Source: Leifsonia xyli (lineage in GTDB: Bacteria; Actinomycetota; Actinomycetes; Actinomycetales; Microbacteriaceae). From it: a stretch of 64,000 bases of DNA. Positions 1 to 8,402 of the stretch are shown here, piece after piece. A program made the position numbers and the translations under genes. The notes under the pieces were generated by a model that was not told the origin of the DNA, made no database searches, and worked only from the letters and a program-made list of their open reading frames with translations. The stretch is taken from assembly GCA_001647635.1 (NCBI GenBank), contig CP014761.1, positions 1,984,001 to 2,048,000 of the forward strand. Reading direction: 5' to 3'. Each line of letters starts with the position of its first letter. Within the stretch, counting starts at the first letter, position 1.

Positions 1-653
1 GTCTGCTCGGCCCGGGTGGTGATCGACTGCTCCAGTGCGGTCACCGTTCCCGGCGACGCGGAGGGTGTTCCGCCGGTTCCGCCCGCGTTGCCGACACCCG
101 TCACCGCCTCGCCGACCGCCGTGTCGCCTGCGGTGTCGAGGTGCGCGGTCTGGAGGCCGGACGCACCGGTCAGCTGCAGGACTGCGACATCATCGGTCGC
201 GTCGGTGCCGACCACGGCGGCGGTGTAGACCGCGCCGGTGGAGACGACGGTGACGCTGATGCTGGTCGCGCCCTCCACGACGTGGTTGTTCGTCAGGATC
301 TCCCCGCTCGACGTGAGCACGATGCCCGTCCCGGCGCTCTCCGCCTGGTCGTAGGTCAGCTGGGAGGTGATGTCCACGACGCCGATCTCCTGCGCGGCGC
401 TGGCCGAGCCGAGGGTGCTGGTCGCGGTGGAGCCGGAGGACGACCCGCCGGACCCGTAGCCGTATCCCGACCCGTAGCCTCCGAGTCCCAGCGCTGTGTG
501 GATGTCGGGCGACGCGCTCACGGACGCCACAGCCGAGGAACCGGCCGCGGAGGCGGAGACCGCCACACCGAACGCCGATCCGGCGACGACCGTCGCCGCG
601 ACGGCTGCGGACAGGCCGATCCGGAGACGGCGGCGATTCGTGGTGGCGTTCAT
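1..653 (-). CDS. Secreted trypsin-like (HtrA/S1C-type) serine protease, C-terminus cut by window edge
   Basis: About 217 residues are visible and the rest lies left of the window. An N-terminal signal peptide (basic residues then an Ala/Val-rich stretch to about residue 37) is followed by a Gly/Ser/Tyr-rich low-complexity linker at 57-80. The protease fold then starts: the catalytic His is H124 in TNNHVVEGA and the catalytic Asp is D155 in DATDDVAVLQL. The catalytic Ser would be beyond the edge, so activity cannot be confirmed. The family cleaves misfolded or specific extracytoplasmic proteins. The ATG at 653 has a GAGAGGA ribosome site just upstream. The presence or absence of a PDZ domain cannot be judged. 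Confidence 0.85.
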   Translation of the reverse strand, partial: MNATTNRRRLRIGLSAAVAATVVAGSAFGVAVSASAAGSSAVASVSASPDIHTALGLGGYGSGYGYGSGGSSSGSTATSTLGSASAAQEIGVVDITSQLTYDQAESAGTGIVLTSSGEILTNNHVVEGATSISVTVVSTGAVYTAAVVGTDATDDVAVLQLTGASGLQTAHLDTAGDTAVGEAVTGVGNAGGTGGTPSASPGTVTALEQSITTRAEQ

Positions 654-753
654 GGCGGTCCTCTCGCTGGGGTGGATGAGGACAGCACACCGCGGGCGGT
701 TCGGAGGCCGGCAAGCGAGGGTTATGTCCCAGCCGTGAGAACGCCAGAGACTC

Positions 754-1179
754 CTATGAGAACTCCGAGCGATTGCTCCGAGCAGGTACGTCAGACGACG
801 TTCCCCGCCGCAGCGGCACCGGGTCGAGCCGCACCCACACGACGCTGACCAGCCCGCCGACCAGGTCGACGGCGATCGACGCGGTCCGGCGGCCGTCACG
901 CGAGAGGAGCAGGCCGGGGCTGCCGTTCACCGGGCGCTCGGCCACCTCGAGCCCGCGCTGCGCGCCGAGGCCGTGCGCAAGGAGGAGGGACGCATCCTCC
1001 ACTCCCCGCACCACGCGCACCTTCGCGCGCTCGGGCTCGCCGGAGTCGACGACGACCGACACGTCCGGGTCGAGCAGCGCGCGGACGCGTCGCAGATCGC
1101 GGGCGGACGCGGCGGCGCGCAGCGCGGAGACGGCGCGGCGGCCGGACCGCAGCTGCGGGAGCCGACGGGTGTCGGACAT
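754..1179 (-). CDS. Stand-alone SnoaL-like (NTF2-fold) protein
   Basis: This 141-residue protein has no catalytic motif that I recognise. It resembles the protein at 8353-8754 and the C-terminal domain of the ECF41 sigma factor at 4465-5355. It shares the order of an acidic helix, a VVVDSGEP turn in place of DGGG, and a closing VWVRLDPVPL in place of the NPxKL motif. SnoaL-like domains fused to ECF41 sigma factors tune sigma activity, so a regulatory role acting in trans is possible, but this is inference. The gene lies 137 bp downstream of the NmrA-like gene on the same strand and carries no copy of the local sigma promoter of its own. Confidence 0.65.
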   Translation of the reverse strand: MSDTRRLPQLRSGRRAVSALRAAASARDLRRVRALLDPDVSVVVDSGEPERAKVRVVRGVEDASLLLAHGLGAQRGLEVAERPVNGSPGLLLSRDGRRTASIAVDLVGGLVSVVWVRLDPVPLRRGTSSDVPARSNRSEFS

Positions 1180-1316
1180 GACGATCTCCTGTCGTGAAGG
1201 GGGTCCGGCGGCGGATGGGACCAGCCGTGGTCTGCTTGGCGTCTGTCCCCGGGGAGAGGGACCGCCTGAAACCCGGTGTTTCCGCTCTTACCTCACGGCT
1301 GGGCCGGACCCACGGC

Positions 1317-2075
1317 TCAGTGCGTGACCGCCGCCTGCGCGTCCAGCCACTGCTCGAACGTGGTCGGGAACACCTCCGCGTCCGGCCCGGGCAGCAGCTC
1401 CCGGTCGGTCAGGTGCGCGCCGAAGTACCGGGCGTCGTGGTCCGCGACGACATGGCGCCCGTCACCACGCGCTGCGAGCCCGCGCTCGATCAGGTCGGTG
1501 AGCAGGAACTCCTCCGGGCCGCTCACCTCGAGCACGCCGTTCAGCGGGTCGCGCGCGGCCGTGCGCGCGACGGCGGTCGCGACGTCCTCGGCGGCGATCG
1601 GCTTGATCGACACCGGCGCGAGGCGCACGATCTCACCGTCCGTCGCGGCATCGGCGATCGACGTGACGAACTCGTAGAACTGGGTGGCGTGCACCAGCGA
1701 GAACGGGATGCCGGACTCGCGGATCAACTGCTCCTGCGCGACCTTCGCCCGCATGTAGCCGCTGTCCGTCATCCGCTCCGTCCCGACGACCGAGAGCGCG
1801 ACATGGTGGTGGACGCCCGCCGCGTGCTCCGCGGCGAGCAGCGTGTTGGTGGAGGTGACGAAGAAGTCCATCACGGCCTTCTCCTCGAATGATGGCGAGT
1901 TGGAGACGTCGACGACGACATCGGCGCCGGCGAGCGCCGCATCCACTCCTTCACCGGTGAGCGTGTTCACGCCCGAGTTCGGCGAGGCGGCGACCGCCTC
2001 GTGGCCGTGGGCGGTCAGCTTCGCGACCACCTTCGATCCGATCAGGCCGGTTCCGCCGATGACGACGATCTTCAT
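1317..2075 (-). CDS. NmrA-like NAD(P)-binding atypical SDR
   Basis: This protein of about 252 residues begins with a Rossmann fold (IVVIGGTGLIGSKV), the NAD(P) site of the atypical SDR/NmrA family. The family includes NAD(P)H-dependent reductases and redox sensors. It is paralogous to 3694-4455, with shared YMRAKVAQE and ATQF[YF]EF blocks. I chose the ATG at 2075 because an AGGAGA ribosome site lies just upstream and the glycine motif then starts at residue 7. A longer in-frame start at 2123 would add a non-homologous tail. The promoter at 2131-2157 matches the ECF41 sigma element, which fits the frequent pairing of such reductases or epimerases with ECF41 genes. Confidence 0.85.
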   Translation of the reverse strand: MKIVVIGGTGLIGSKVVAKLTAHGHEAVAASPNSGVNTLTGEGVDAALAGADVVVDVSNSPSFEEKAVMDFFVTSTNTLLAAEHAAGVHHHVALSVVGTERMTDSGYMRAKVAQEQLIRESGIPFSLVHATQFYEFVTSIADAATDGEIVRLAPVSIKPIAAEDVATAVARTAARDPLNGVLEVSGPEEFLLTDLIERGLAARGDGRHVVADHDARYFGAHLTDRELLPGPDAEVFPTTFEQWLDAQAAVTH

Positions 2076-2130
2076 GTCCCTGTCTCCTTGGCTCTGGTGA
2101 CGTCGGCCGGTGCGGCCGTCCATGAGCTAG

Positions 2131-2157
2131 GACAGGGCACGGCCCGCGGATGTGACA
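2131..2157 (-). promoter_or_regulatory. ECF41-type promoter for the 1317-2075 gene
   Basis: Read on the minus strand, TGTCACA (2157-2151) is followed by 16 bases and then TGTC (2134-2131). The architecture is identical to four other sites in the window. The element agrees with the recalled ECF41 consensus of TGTCACA, about 16 bases, then CGTC. Confidence 0.75.
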
Positions 2158-2161
2158 CCCG

Positions 2162-2188
2162 TGTCACAGACCGCACCGCCGTCCGGTC
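2162..2188 (+). promoter_or_regulatory. ECF41-type promoter for the MFS gene
   Basis: TGTCACA (2162-2168), a 16-base spacer and GGTC (2185-2188) lie 52 bp upstream of the MFS start. Its -35 element is only 4 bp from the divergent one at 2151-2157, so the two -35 boxes are back to back. Confidence 0.75.
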
Positions 2189-2240
2189 TGAGTCTGCGCC
2201 GGTACACCCCGGCCTCGTAACCCCCACGGAGAGGGAATCC

Positions 2241-3656
2241 ATGGCTCGCTGGATCACCGCGCCAGAGCGCACGGTCTTGGCGGTGGCGGTGCTCGCCACC
2301 TTCATCGCCTTCCTCGACGGCAGCGTCGTCAACGTCGCGCTGCCGGCGATCGGCCGCGACCTCGGCGGGGGCCTGGCCGCACAGCAGTGGGTGGTGGATG
2401 CGTACCTTCTCACCCTGGGGTCGGTGATCCTGCTCGCCGGGTCGCTGTCGGACCTGTTCGGGCGCCGCCGCGTGCTGTTCTGGGGGCTGGTCGGGTTCGC
2501 CGTCGCGTCCGCGCTGTGCGCGCTGGCGCCGACCGCGGGTGTGCTGATCGTCGCTCGCGCGGCGCAGGGCGTCGCCGGGGCGCTGCTCGTCCCGAGCTCG
2601 CTCGCGCTCATCCTGAGCGGCTTCACGGGCGCGGCGCAGAGCCGGGCCATCGGCACCTGGACCGCGATCACGTCGCTCGCGAGCATCGCCGGGCCGGTGG
2701 TCGGCGGCGTGCTGGTCGACACGCTCTCGTGGCGGTGGGTGTTCGGCATCAACCTGCTGCCCATCACGGTCGCGCTCCTGCTTCTCCGCGGGCTGCCTGC
2801 CGATCCCGTGCGAGCGGCCGGGGCCCGCGTCGACTGGTTCGGCGCCGCCCTCGGAGTCGTCGGACTCGGACTGCCCGTGTTCGCCCTGATCGAGCACCCG
2901 CACTATGGATGGGGCTCTCCCGTGATCGTCGGGGCGCTCGCAGTCGGCGTGGTCGCCCTCGCCGCCTTCGTCGCCCGGGAGCGGCGGACCTCACAGCCGA
3001 TGCTGCCGCTGGGCATCTTCCGCGCACGCGACTTCTCGGTCGGCAATGTCTCGACCGCGTTCATCTACGGCGGCGTGGCGGTCGGCACGTTCGCGCTCGC
3101 ACTCTTCCTGCAGCAGGGCGCCGGGTACTCGGCGACGCTCGCCGGGTTCGCGATGGTGCCGTCCAGCATCCTGCTGATCGCGCTCTCCGCGTTCTTCGGC
3201 CGGCTCAGCGGACGGGTCGGGCCGCGGCTGCTCATGACCGTCGGACCGCTCGTCGCGGCGGCCGGCTTCCTGCTCATGCTGCGCATCGGCGACCGCGCCG
3301 ACTATCTCACCGAGGTGCTGCCCGCGGTCGCCGTGCTCGGCCTCGGGATGTCCATCACCGTGGCTCCGCTCACCGCGACGATCCTGGGCGCCGTCGACTC
3401 CGCGCGAGCCGGGATCGCGTCGGCCGTCAACAACGCGGTGTCGCGGGTCGCGGGGCTGGTCGCCGTCGCGCTGGCGGGATCGGCCGGCGGCGCGATGTCG
3501 GCGACGGCCGGGTTCCACGAGCTGGCAGCGGCGGCCGCGCTCGCGTTGATCGTGGGCGGTGTCGTGTCGGGGATCGGCATCCGGAATCCCCAGGCGGAGG
3601 GAGACGCCACGACGACACTGTCACAAAGCCACACCCTGTCCGGTCATAGCGCGTGA
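2241..3656 (+). CDS. DHA2-type MFS drug/proton antiporter
   Basis: This 471-residue polytopic membrane protein has an N-terminal FLDGSVVNVALPAI block, typical of the 14-helix DHA2 exporter family, and the cytoplasmic-loop motif GSLSDLFGRRR between helices 2 and 3. The GPVVGG motif of antiporters is also present. It is predicted to export toxic organic compounds using proton motive force; the substrate is unknown. The ATG at 2241 is preceded by GGAGAGGGA. It is driven by an ECF41-type promoter, and its last 40 bp contain the promoter for the next gene, so the two units overlap physically. Confidence 0.85.
   Translation: MARWITAPERTVLAVAVLATFIAFLDGSVVNVALPAIGRDLGGGLAAQQWVVDAYLLTLGSVILLAGSLSDLFGRRRVLFWGLVGFAVASALCALAPTAGVLIVARAAQGVAGALLVPSSLALILSGFTGAAQSRAIGTWTAITSLASIAGPVVGGVLVDTLSWRWVFGINLLPITVALLLLRGLPADPVRAAGARVDWFGAALGVVGLGLPVFALIEHPHYGWGSPVIVGALAVGVVALAAFVARERRTSQPMLPLGIFRARDFSVGNVSTAFIYGGVAVGTFALALFLQQGAGYSATLAGFAMVPSSILLIALSAFFGRLSGRVGPRLLMTVGPLVAAAGFLLMLRIGDRADYLTEVLPAVAVLGLGMSITVAPLTATILGAVDSARAGIASAVNNAVSRVAGLVAVALAGSAGGAMSATAGFHELAAAAALALIVGGVVSGIGIRNPQAEGDATTTLSQSHTLSGHSA
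3619..3645 (+). promoter_or_regulatory. ECF41-type promoter inside the MFS 3' end
   Basis: TGTCACA (3619-3625), a 16-base spacer and GGTC (3642-3645) lie inside the last codons of the MFS gene and 48 bp upstream of the NmrA-like start at 3694. Confidence 0.75.
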
Positions 3657-3693
3657 GCCCGTGGACGGACCGCGGGCCGGAACGGAGAACGTC

Positions 3694-4455
3694 ATGAGGA
3701 TCGTCGTCGTCGGAGGCACGGGGCTGGTCGGCCGCCAGGTCGTGGAGCTGCTGCGCGAGCGCGGACACGATGCCGTCGCCGCCTCCCCCTCCACCGGCGT
3801 GGACACGGTCACCGGTGTCGGGCTCGCGGAGGCGCTGCAGGGCGCCGACGTGGTCGTGGACACCCCGAACGCGCCGTCGTTCGAAGACGGGCCCGTGCTC
3901 GAGTTCTTCGAGCGGTCGACCGGCAACCTGACCGCGGCCGCGAAGGATGCGGGCGTGCGCCACCACGTCGTCCTCTCCATCGTCGGCGCCGACCGCCTGC
4001 CCGACATCGGGTACATGCGGGCGAAGGTCGCGCAGGAGCGGATCGTGCGCGAGAGCGGAATCCCGTTCACCATCGTGCGGGCGACGCAGTTCTTCGAGTT
4101 CATCGGCGCGCTGACCGACGGCGCCACGCAGGGCGACACGGCGGTGCTCTCGGATGTGCTGATGCAGCCGATCGCGGCGGCGGACGTCTCGGCCGCGCTG
4201 GCGGAGGTCGCCACGGCCGAGCCGACGGACGCCGTGATCGAGCTGGCCGGCCCCGAGCCGCTGCGCCTCGACGATCTCGCACGCCGACTGCTCGCCGCCC
4301 AGGGCGACCACCGCACGATCTTCACCGACCCCGCCGCGGGCTACTTCGGCGGCACGGTCGACGACCGCTCCCTCGTCCCCGGGAATGACCCCTCGATCAC
4401 CGACCAGCGCTTCGGGAGCACGACGTACTCCCGCTGGCTGGAGGGTGCTCGCTAG
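3694..4455 (+). CDS. NmrA-like NAD(P)-binding atypical SDR, paralogue of 1317-2075
   Basis: This 253-residue protein has the Rossmann start IVVVGGTGLVGRQV and the conserved GYMRAKVAQERIVRESGIPF segment. It is probably a reductase or redox-sensing protein. An ATG at 3694 with GGAG upstream was chosen; upstream in-frame codons lie in the promoter. The sigma factor gene starts 9 bp downstream, the usual ECF41 gene pairing, and the ECF41-type promoter upstream suggests that the sigma factor drives this gene and, by read-through, itself. Confidence 0.87.
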   Translation: MRIVVVGGTGLVGRQVVELLRERGHDAVAASPSTGVDTVTGVGLAEALQGADVVVDTPNAPSFEDGPVLEFFERSTGNLTAAAKDAGVRHHVVLSIVGADRLPDIGYMRAKVAQERIVRESGIPFTIVRATQFFEFIGALTDGATQGDTAVLSDVLMQPIAAADVSAALAEVATAEPTDAVIELAGPEPLRLDDLARRLLAAQGDHRTIFTDPAAGYFGGTVDDRSLVPGNDPSITDQRFGSTTYSRWLEGAR

Positions 4456-4464
4456 CATTCGGCC

Positions 4465-5355
4465 ATGCCCGGGGAGACAACGGCAGACGACCTGACCGCC
4501 GCAGCGGAGACGTTCGCGGCGGTCCGGCCACGCCTGTTCGGCATCGCGTACCGGATGCTCGGCACGGTGGCCGACGCCGAGGACATCGTCCAGGACACCT
4601 GGGAGCGGTGGCAGGGCACTGACCGGTCCGCGGTGCGCGAGCCCGCCGCGTTCCTGGCGACCACGACCACACGGCTCGCGATCAACCAGGCGCAGTCGGC
4701 GCGCGTGCGGCGGGAGACCTACATCGGCCCGTGGCTGCCGGAGCCGGTGGACACGAGCGCCGATCCGCTGCTCGGCGCCGAGCGGGGAGAGGCGCTGGAG
4801 TTCGCCGTGCTCGTGCTGCTCGAATCGCTGTCGCCGACCGAGCGCGCGGCGTACGTGCTGCGGGAGGCGTTCGACTACCCGTACGCGCAGATCGCCGACA
4901 TCATCCAGGGGTCGGAGGCGTCGGCGCGGCAGCTCGTCAGCCGCGCGCGCAAGCACCTCGCCGAGCAGCGGCACGTCCGCGAAGCGGGGCTGCAGGAGCA
5001 GCGCCGGATGCTGGAGGCGTTCCTCGAGGCGGCCCAGTCCGGCGACATCGGCGAGCTGGAGCGCATCTTCACCGCCGACATCGTCAGCTACTCCGACGGC
5101 GGCGGCCTGGCGCGCGCGTCCCGCATCCCCGTGTTCACGCGCGAGACCGTCGCCATGTACGTGCACGCGTTCCACACCCGGTTCTGGGATGGGACCGTGC
5201 ACGTCGTCGAGGCGAACGGCGGACCCGCGGCGGTGCTCGTGCGCGACGGCGCCGTCGTCGCCTTCGTCGCGCTCGACGTGACGGAGGACGGCATCCGCCG
5301 CCTGCAGTGGGTCCTCAACCCGCAGAAGCTCGAGCGCCTGCCCGTCCCCGCCTGA
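4465..5355 (+). CDS. sigJ: ECF41 (SigJ-type) RNA polymerase sigma factor with C-terminal SnoaL-like domain
   Basis: In this 296-residue protein, region 2 (about 14-80) contains DAEDIVQDTWERW and region 4 (about 112-165) contains SPTERAAYVLREAFDYPYAQ. The linker carries the WLPEP motif (90-94). The C-terminal NTF2-like domain has DGGG (211-214) and NPQKL (285-289). These three motifs define ECF41, in which the C-terminal extension replaces an anti-sigma factor and both supports and restrains activity. A TAGCAT -10-like element (4453-4458) sits 6 bp before the ATG, so leaderless expression is likely in addition to read-through from 3694-4455. Five matching promoters within 9 kb indicate a local regulon. 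Confidence 0.93.
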   Translation: MPGETTADDLTAAAETFAAVRPRLFGIAYRMLGTVADAEDIVQDTWERWQGTDRSAVREPAAFLATTTTRLAINQAQSARVRRETYIGPWLPEPVDTSADPLLGAERGEALEFAVLVLLESLSPTERAAYVLREAFDYPYAQIADIIQGSEASARQLVSRARKHLAEQRHVREAGLQEQRRMLEAFLEAAQSGDIGELERIFTADIVSYSDGGGLARASRIPVFTRETVAMYVHAFHTRFWDGTVHVVEANGGPAAVLVRDGAVVAFVALDVTEDGIRRLQWVLNPQKLERLPVPA

Positions 5356-5357
5356 CC

Positions 5358-5384
5358 TGTCACAGATCGCGACCCTGTCTTGTC
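5358..5384 (+). promoter_or_regulatory. ECF41-type promoter for NDH-2/QcrB-like operon
   Basis: TGTCACA (5358-5364), a 16-base spacer and TGTC (5381-5384) start 3 bp after the sigma factor stop codon. Downstream bases TTAGCTCATG match those after the 2131-2157 promoter, CTAGCTCATG, so the similarity extends past the -10. Confidence 0.75.
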
Positions 5385-5424
5385 TTAGCTCATGAAGGAA
5401 TCGAGCTGAGACAGGGAGGCTGCG

Positions 5425-6762
5425 ATGCGTCGGATCCTGGTGGTCGGCGGCGGATACGCCGGTTTCTACACCGCATGGAAGCTGGAGAAGAAGCTCCGGC
5501 GCGACGAGGCCGAGATCGTGGTGATCGACCCGCGGCCGTACATGACCTACCAGCCGTTCCTGCCGGAGGTCGCGGCCGGGTCGATCGAGGCGCGGCACGC
5601 GGCCATCCCGCTGCGCAGCCACCTGACGCGCACGCGCCTCATCCACGCAACGGTCACGCGCATCTCCCACGCGTCCAAGACGGTCTCGGTGCGCCCGGTG
5701 GACGGCGAACCGTTCGAGCTCGGCTACGACATCATCGTGGTCACGGCGGGCGCGGTGACGCGGACATTCCCCATCCCGGGCGTGGTCGAGAACGCCATCG
5801 GCATGAAGCACGTGGAGGAGGCGGTCGCCATCCGCGACCGGCTGCTGGACGCGTTCGATCGGGCCGCCGTGCTGCCTCCCGGGCCCGAGCGGTCACGGCT
5901 GCTGACCGTCGCGTTCGTCGGCGGCGGCTTCTCGGGCGTCGAGGGCTTCGGCGAGACGCTTTCGCTCGCGACGGCACTGCTGAAGTCGTATCCCGAGCTG
6001 CGGTTCTCCGACCTGTCGTTCCACCTGGTGGAGGCGCGGGACCGCATCCTGCCCGAGGTGACCGACGAGCCGGGACGCTGGGTGGTGCGCTCGCTGGAGC
6101 AGCGCGGGGCGCGCATCCACCTCGGCGCTCAGCTGGTGTCGGCGGACGGCGGCCACCTGGTGCTGTCGACCGGCGAGGAGTTCGACGCGCACACGATCGT
6201 CTGGACGGCCGGAAACGGCGCGAACCCCGTGGTCGCGAACAACACCGACCTGCCGGTGACCGCGCGCGGCTCCGTCATGGTGCGCGCGGACCTGCGGGTC
6301 GCGACGCCCGACGGCATCGTCTCTGACGCCTGGGCCGCGGGCGACGACGCGGCCGTGCCGGACCTCGCCTCGCCGATCGCAGGCGCGATCACCGTCCCGA
6401 ACGCGCAGCACGCCGTGCGTCAGGCGAAGCGGCTGGCGAAGAACATCGTCGCGACGCTCCATGGCGAGGAGCCGAAGGACTACGTGCACCACAGCCTCGG
6501 CGTCGTCGCGACACTGGGACTCGGTAAGGGGATCTTCCAGTGGCGCGGCATCGTGATCACCGGGTTCCTCGCCTGGGTGATGCACCGCGGCTACCACGTT
6601 CTCGCCATCCCGACCTGGGAGCGGAAAGTGCGCGTACTGCTGGTCTGGGCGAGCGCCGTGGTGTTCGGCCGCGACATCGTCTCGCTGCTGTCGGTGCAGC
6701 ATCCGCGCCGGGCGTTCACCGGCGGCGACCCCACCGAGCGCGAGCTCGCCGGGAGCCTCTGA
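5425..6762 (+). CDS. Type II NADH dehydrogenase-like FAD oxidoreductase (NDH-2 family)
   Basis: This 445-residue protein has an N-terminal FAD dinucleotide motif (VVGGGYAGFYTAW), a second nucleotide site for NAD(P)H (FVGGGFSGVEGFGE, about 164-177) and the C-terminal FAD segment AWAAGDDAAVPD. NDH-2 enzymes pass electrons from NADH to quinone at the membrane without pumping protons. The C-terminal 80 residues are hydrophobic or amphipathic and could anchor it. It overlaps the cytochrome b-like gene by one base and probably forms a quinone-linked module with it. A paralogue lies at 50922-52271. Expression should depend on the ECF41 promoter at 5358. Confidence 0.88.
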   Translation: MRRILVVGGGYAGFYTAWKLEKKLRRDEAEIVVIDPRPYMTYQPFLPEVAAGSIEARHAAIPLRSHLTRTRLIHATVTRISHASKTVSVRPVDGEPFELGYDIIVVTAGAVTRTFPIPGVVENAIGMKHVEEAVAIRDRLLDAFDRAAVLPPGPERSRLLTVAFVGGGFSGVEGFGETLSLATALLKSYPELRFSDLSFHLVEARDRILPEVTDEPGRWVVRSLEQRGARIHLGAQLVSADGGHLVLSTGEEFDAHTIVWTAGNGANPVVANNTDLPVTARGSVMVRADLRVATPDGIVSDAWAAGDDAAVPDLASPIAGAITVPNAQHAVRQAKRLAKNIVATLHGEEPKDYVHHSLGVVATLGLGKGIFQWRGIVITGFLAWVMHRGYHVLAIPTWERKVRVLLVWASAVVFGRDIVSLLSVQHPRRAFTGGDPTERELAGSL

Positions 6763-8402
6763 TGCCCGTCGATCGCAGGGTCCGCCCGGCCGTCACCGCG
6801 CGCCTCTCCCGCCTCGTCTCGGGTACCTCCGTCGGCCGCCGCACCGCCGCGCTGCGCGACGAGCTCAGGAGGCGGCGAGCGCCGCTCCACTGGACGAACC
6901 TCTTCGGGGTGGTCGCCCTCGCCTGCGTGGTCGTGCTGTTCGTGACCGGCTTCATCCTGATGTTCGTGTACACGCCATCGAGCGAGCGCGTGACCTACGA
7001 CGGGCCGTACCTGCCGCTGGCGGGCGCGGAGATGTCGAAGGCGCTGCAGTCGACGCTCGCGATCTCGTTCGAGCTTCCGGGCGGCCTTCTGGTGCGGCAG
7101 GCGCACCACTGGGCGGCGCTGCTCCTTCCGGCTGCCCTCATCCTTCAGCTTGCGGTGACGTTCTTCACCGGCGCGTTCCGGCGGCCGCGACGCCTCTCCT
7201 GGCTGCTGCTGTTCGGTCTGCTGATCACGGCGCTCGCGGGCGGCTGGAGCGGCTACGCGCTGCCCGACGACATGCTCTCGGGCACCGGCCTGCGGATCGT
7301 CGAGGGGATCGTGCTCGGCATCCCGGTCGTCGGCACCTGGCTGTCGGCGCTGCTGTTCGGCGGCGAGTTCCCGGGGCGGATCATCGAGAACCTGTATCCG
7401 ATCCACGTAGCCGTCGTCCCGGCGCTGCTGGTAGTGCTGATCGCGGCCCGGGCCCGCAGCGCGTACGTGAACGGGCCGGTGCAGTTCGCGGGACCGGGAC
7501 GCACCGAGGACCGCGTGGTCGGGCTTCCGGTGTGGCCGAACCTGGCCGTGCGTGCTGGAGGTCTGTTCGCCGTCGTGACGGGCTGCCTGCTGCTGGTCGC
7601 CGCGACCGTCACCATCAGCCCGGTCTGGCTCTACGGTCCGTCGTCGCCCGGCGACGCGTCCGCGGGCAGCCAGCCCGACTGGTACACCGGCTTCCTCGAC
7701 GGGGCGCTGCGCCTCGTCCCGCCCGGCTGGGAAGTGGAGTGGCTGGGGCGCACCTGGACGCTCGCGGTCCTGGTCCCGCTCGCCGTCGTCGGGCTGTTCC
7801 TCCTCACCGTGGCGGTCTACCCGTTCGTCGAGGAGTGGGTGACCGGCGACCACAGCGAGCACCGCATCCTGGACCGGCCGCGCAACGAGCCGACGCGCAC
7901 CGGGCTCGGCGTCGCCGCCCTCGTCTTCTACGGGGCCCTGTGGGGAGCCGGGAGCGCCGACCTCGTCGCCACGCACTTCCACGTCACGGTCGAGTCGGTC
8001 GTCGCCTTGTACCAGGGGATCGTGGTGGCCGGCCCGATCATCGCCTTCCTGCTCACCCGGCGCATCTGCCTGGCGCTGCAGAAGCGCGACCGCGACATCC
8101 TGCTGCACGGCTACGAGACGGGGCGGATTGTCCGGCTGCCCGGCGGCGAGTACGTCGAGGTGCACGCGCGGGTGGATGCGGCCGAGCGGTACCGCCTGGC
8201 CGGACCAGTCGCCGCACGGCCGGAGGAGGCGCATCCGGACGAGGACGGACGGCTGCGGATCGGCGGCCGGGTTCGGGCAGCGCTGGCGCGGGTCTTCTTC
8301 GAAGAGAGGCTGCAACCCGTGGACGACGGCGACCCCGGTGGAGGACGAACGGATGAGGCGATCGAACGCGGTGAGGCGACGCGGCAGGCGGGCGCGGCGT
8401 GA
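6762..8402 (+). CDS. QcrB-like cytochrome b with heme bH ligands missing
   Basis: This 546-residue membrane protein resembles actinobacterial QcrB (cytochrome b of the bc1 complex) along its whole length. Shared segments include RQAHHW, FFTGAFRRPR, ALPDDMLSGTGLRI and the Qo-site motif PDWY (305-308). No Rieske or cytochrome c subunit gene is nearby, so it is not the housekeeping copy. The first His of helix B (H115) and of helix D (H215), which ligate heme bL, are present. The second ligands, for heme bH, are replaced by Q129 and R230. It may bind one heme only and could link the neighbouring NDH-2 to quinone. The ATG at 6762 overlaps the upstream stop. Confidence 0.85.
   Translation: MPVDRRVRPAVTARLSRLVSGTSVGRRTAALRDELRRRRAPLHWTNLFGVVALACVVVLFVTGFILMFVYTPSSERVTYDGPYLPLAGAEMSKALQSTLAISFELPGGLLVRQAHHWAALLLPAALILQLAVTFFTGAFRRPRRLSWLLLFGLLITALAGGWSGYALPDDMLSGTGLRIVEGIVLGIPVVGTWLSALLFGGEFPGRIIENLYPIHVAVVPALLVVLIAARARSAYVNGPVQFAGPGRTEDRVVGLPVWPNLAVRAGGLFAVVTGCLLLVAATVTISPVWLYGPSSPGDASAGSQPDWYTGFLDGALRLVPPGWEVEWLGRTWTLAVLVPLAVVGLFLLTVAVYPFVEEWVTGDHSEHRILDRPRNEPTRTGLGVAALVFYGALWGAGSADLVATHFHVTVESVVALYQGIVVAGPIIAFLLTRRICLALQKRDRDILLHGYETGRIVRLPGGEYVEVHARVDAAERYRLAGPVAARPEEAHPDEDGRLRIGGRVRAALARVFFEERLQPVDDGDPGGGRTDEAIERGEATRQAGAA

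Noticed and set aside
1180..1316. An ECF41 promoter for the SnoaL-like gene at 754-1179
   Set aside because: No TGTCACA-N16-GTC element is present on the minus strand in this gap; the gene may be transcribed from the unit upstream.
2001..2240. Longer N-terminus for the MFS transporter
   Set aside because: It would run through the divergent ECF41 promoters and the neighbouring gene's leader; homology and the ribosome site both begin at 2241.
3427..5811. A very long open frame on the minus strand opposite the NmrA-like, sigma factor and NDH-2 genes
   Set aside because: It is antisense to well-supported genes, has Arg/His/Asp-rich sequence typical of high-GC shadow frames, and matches no family.
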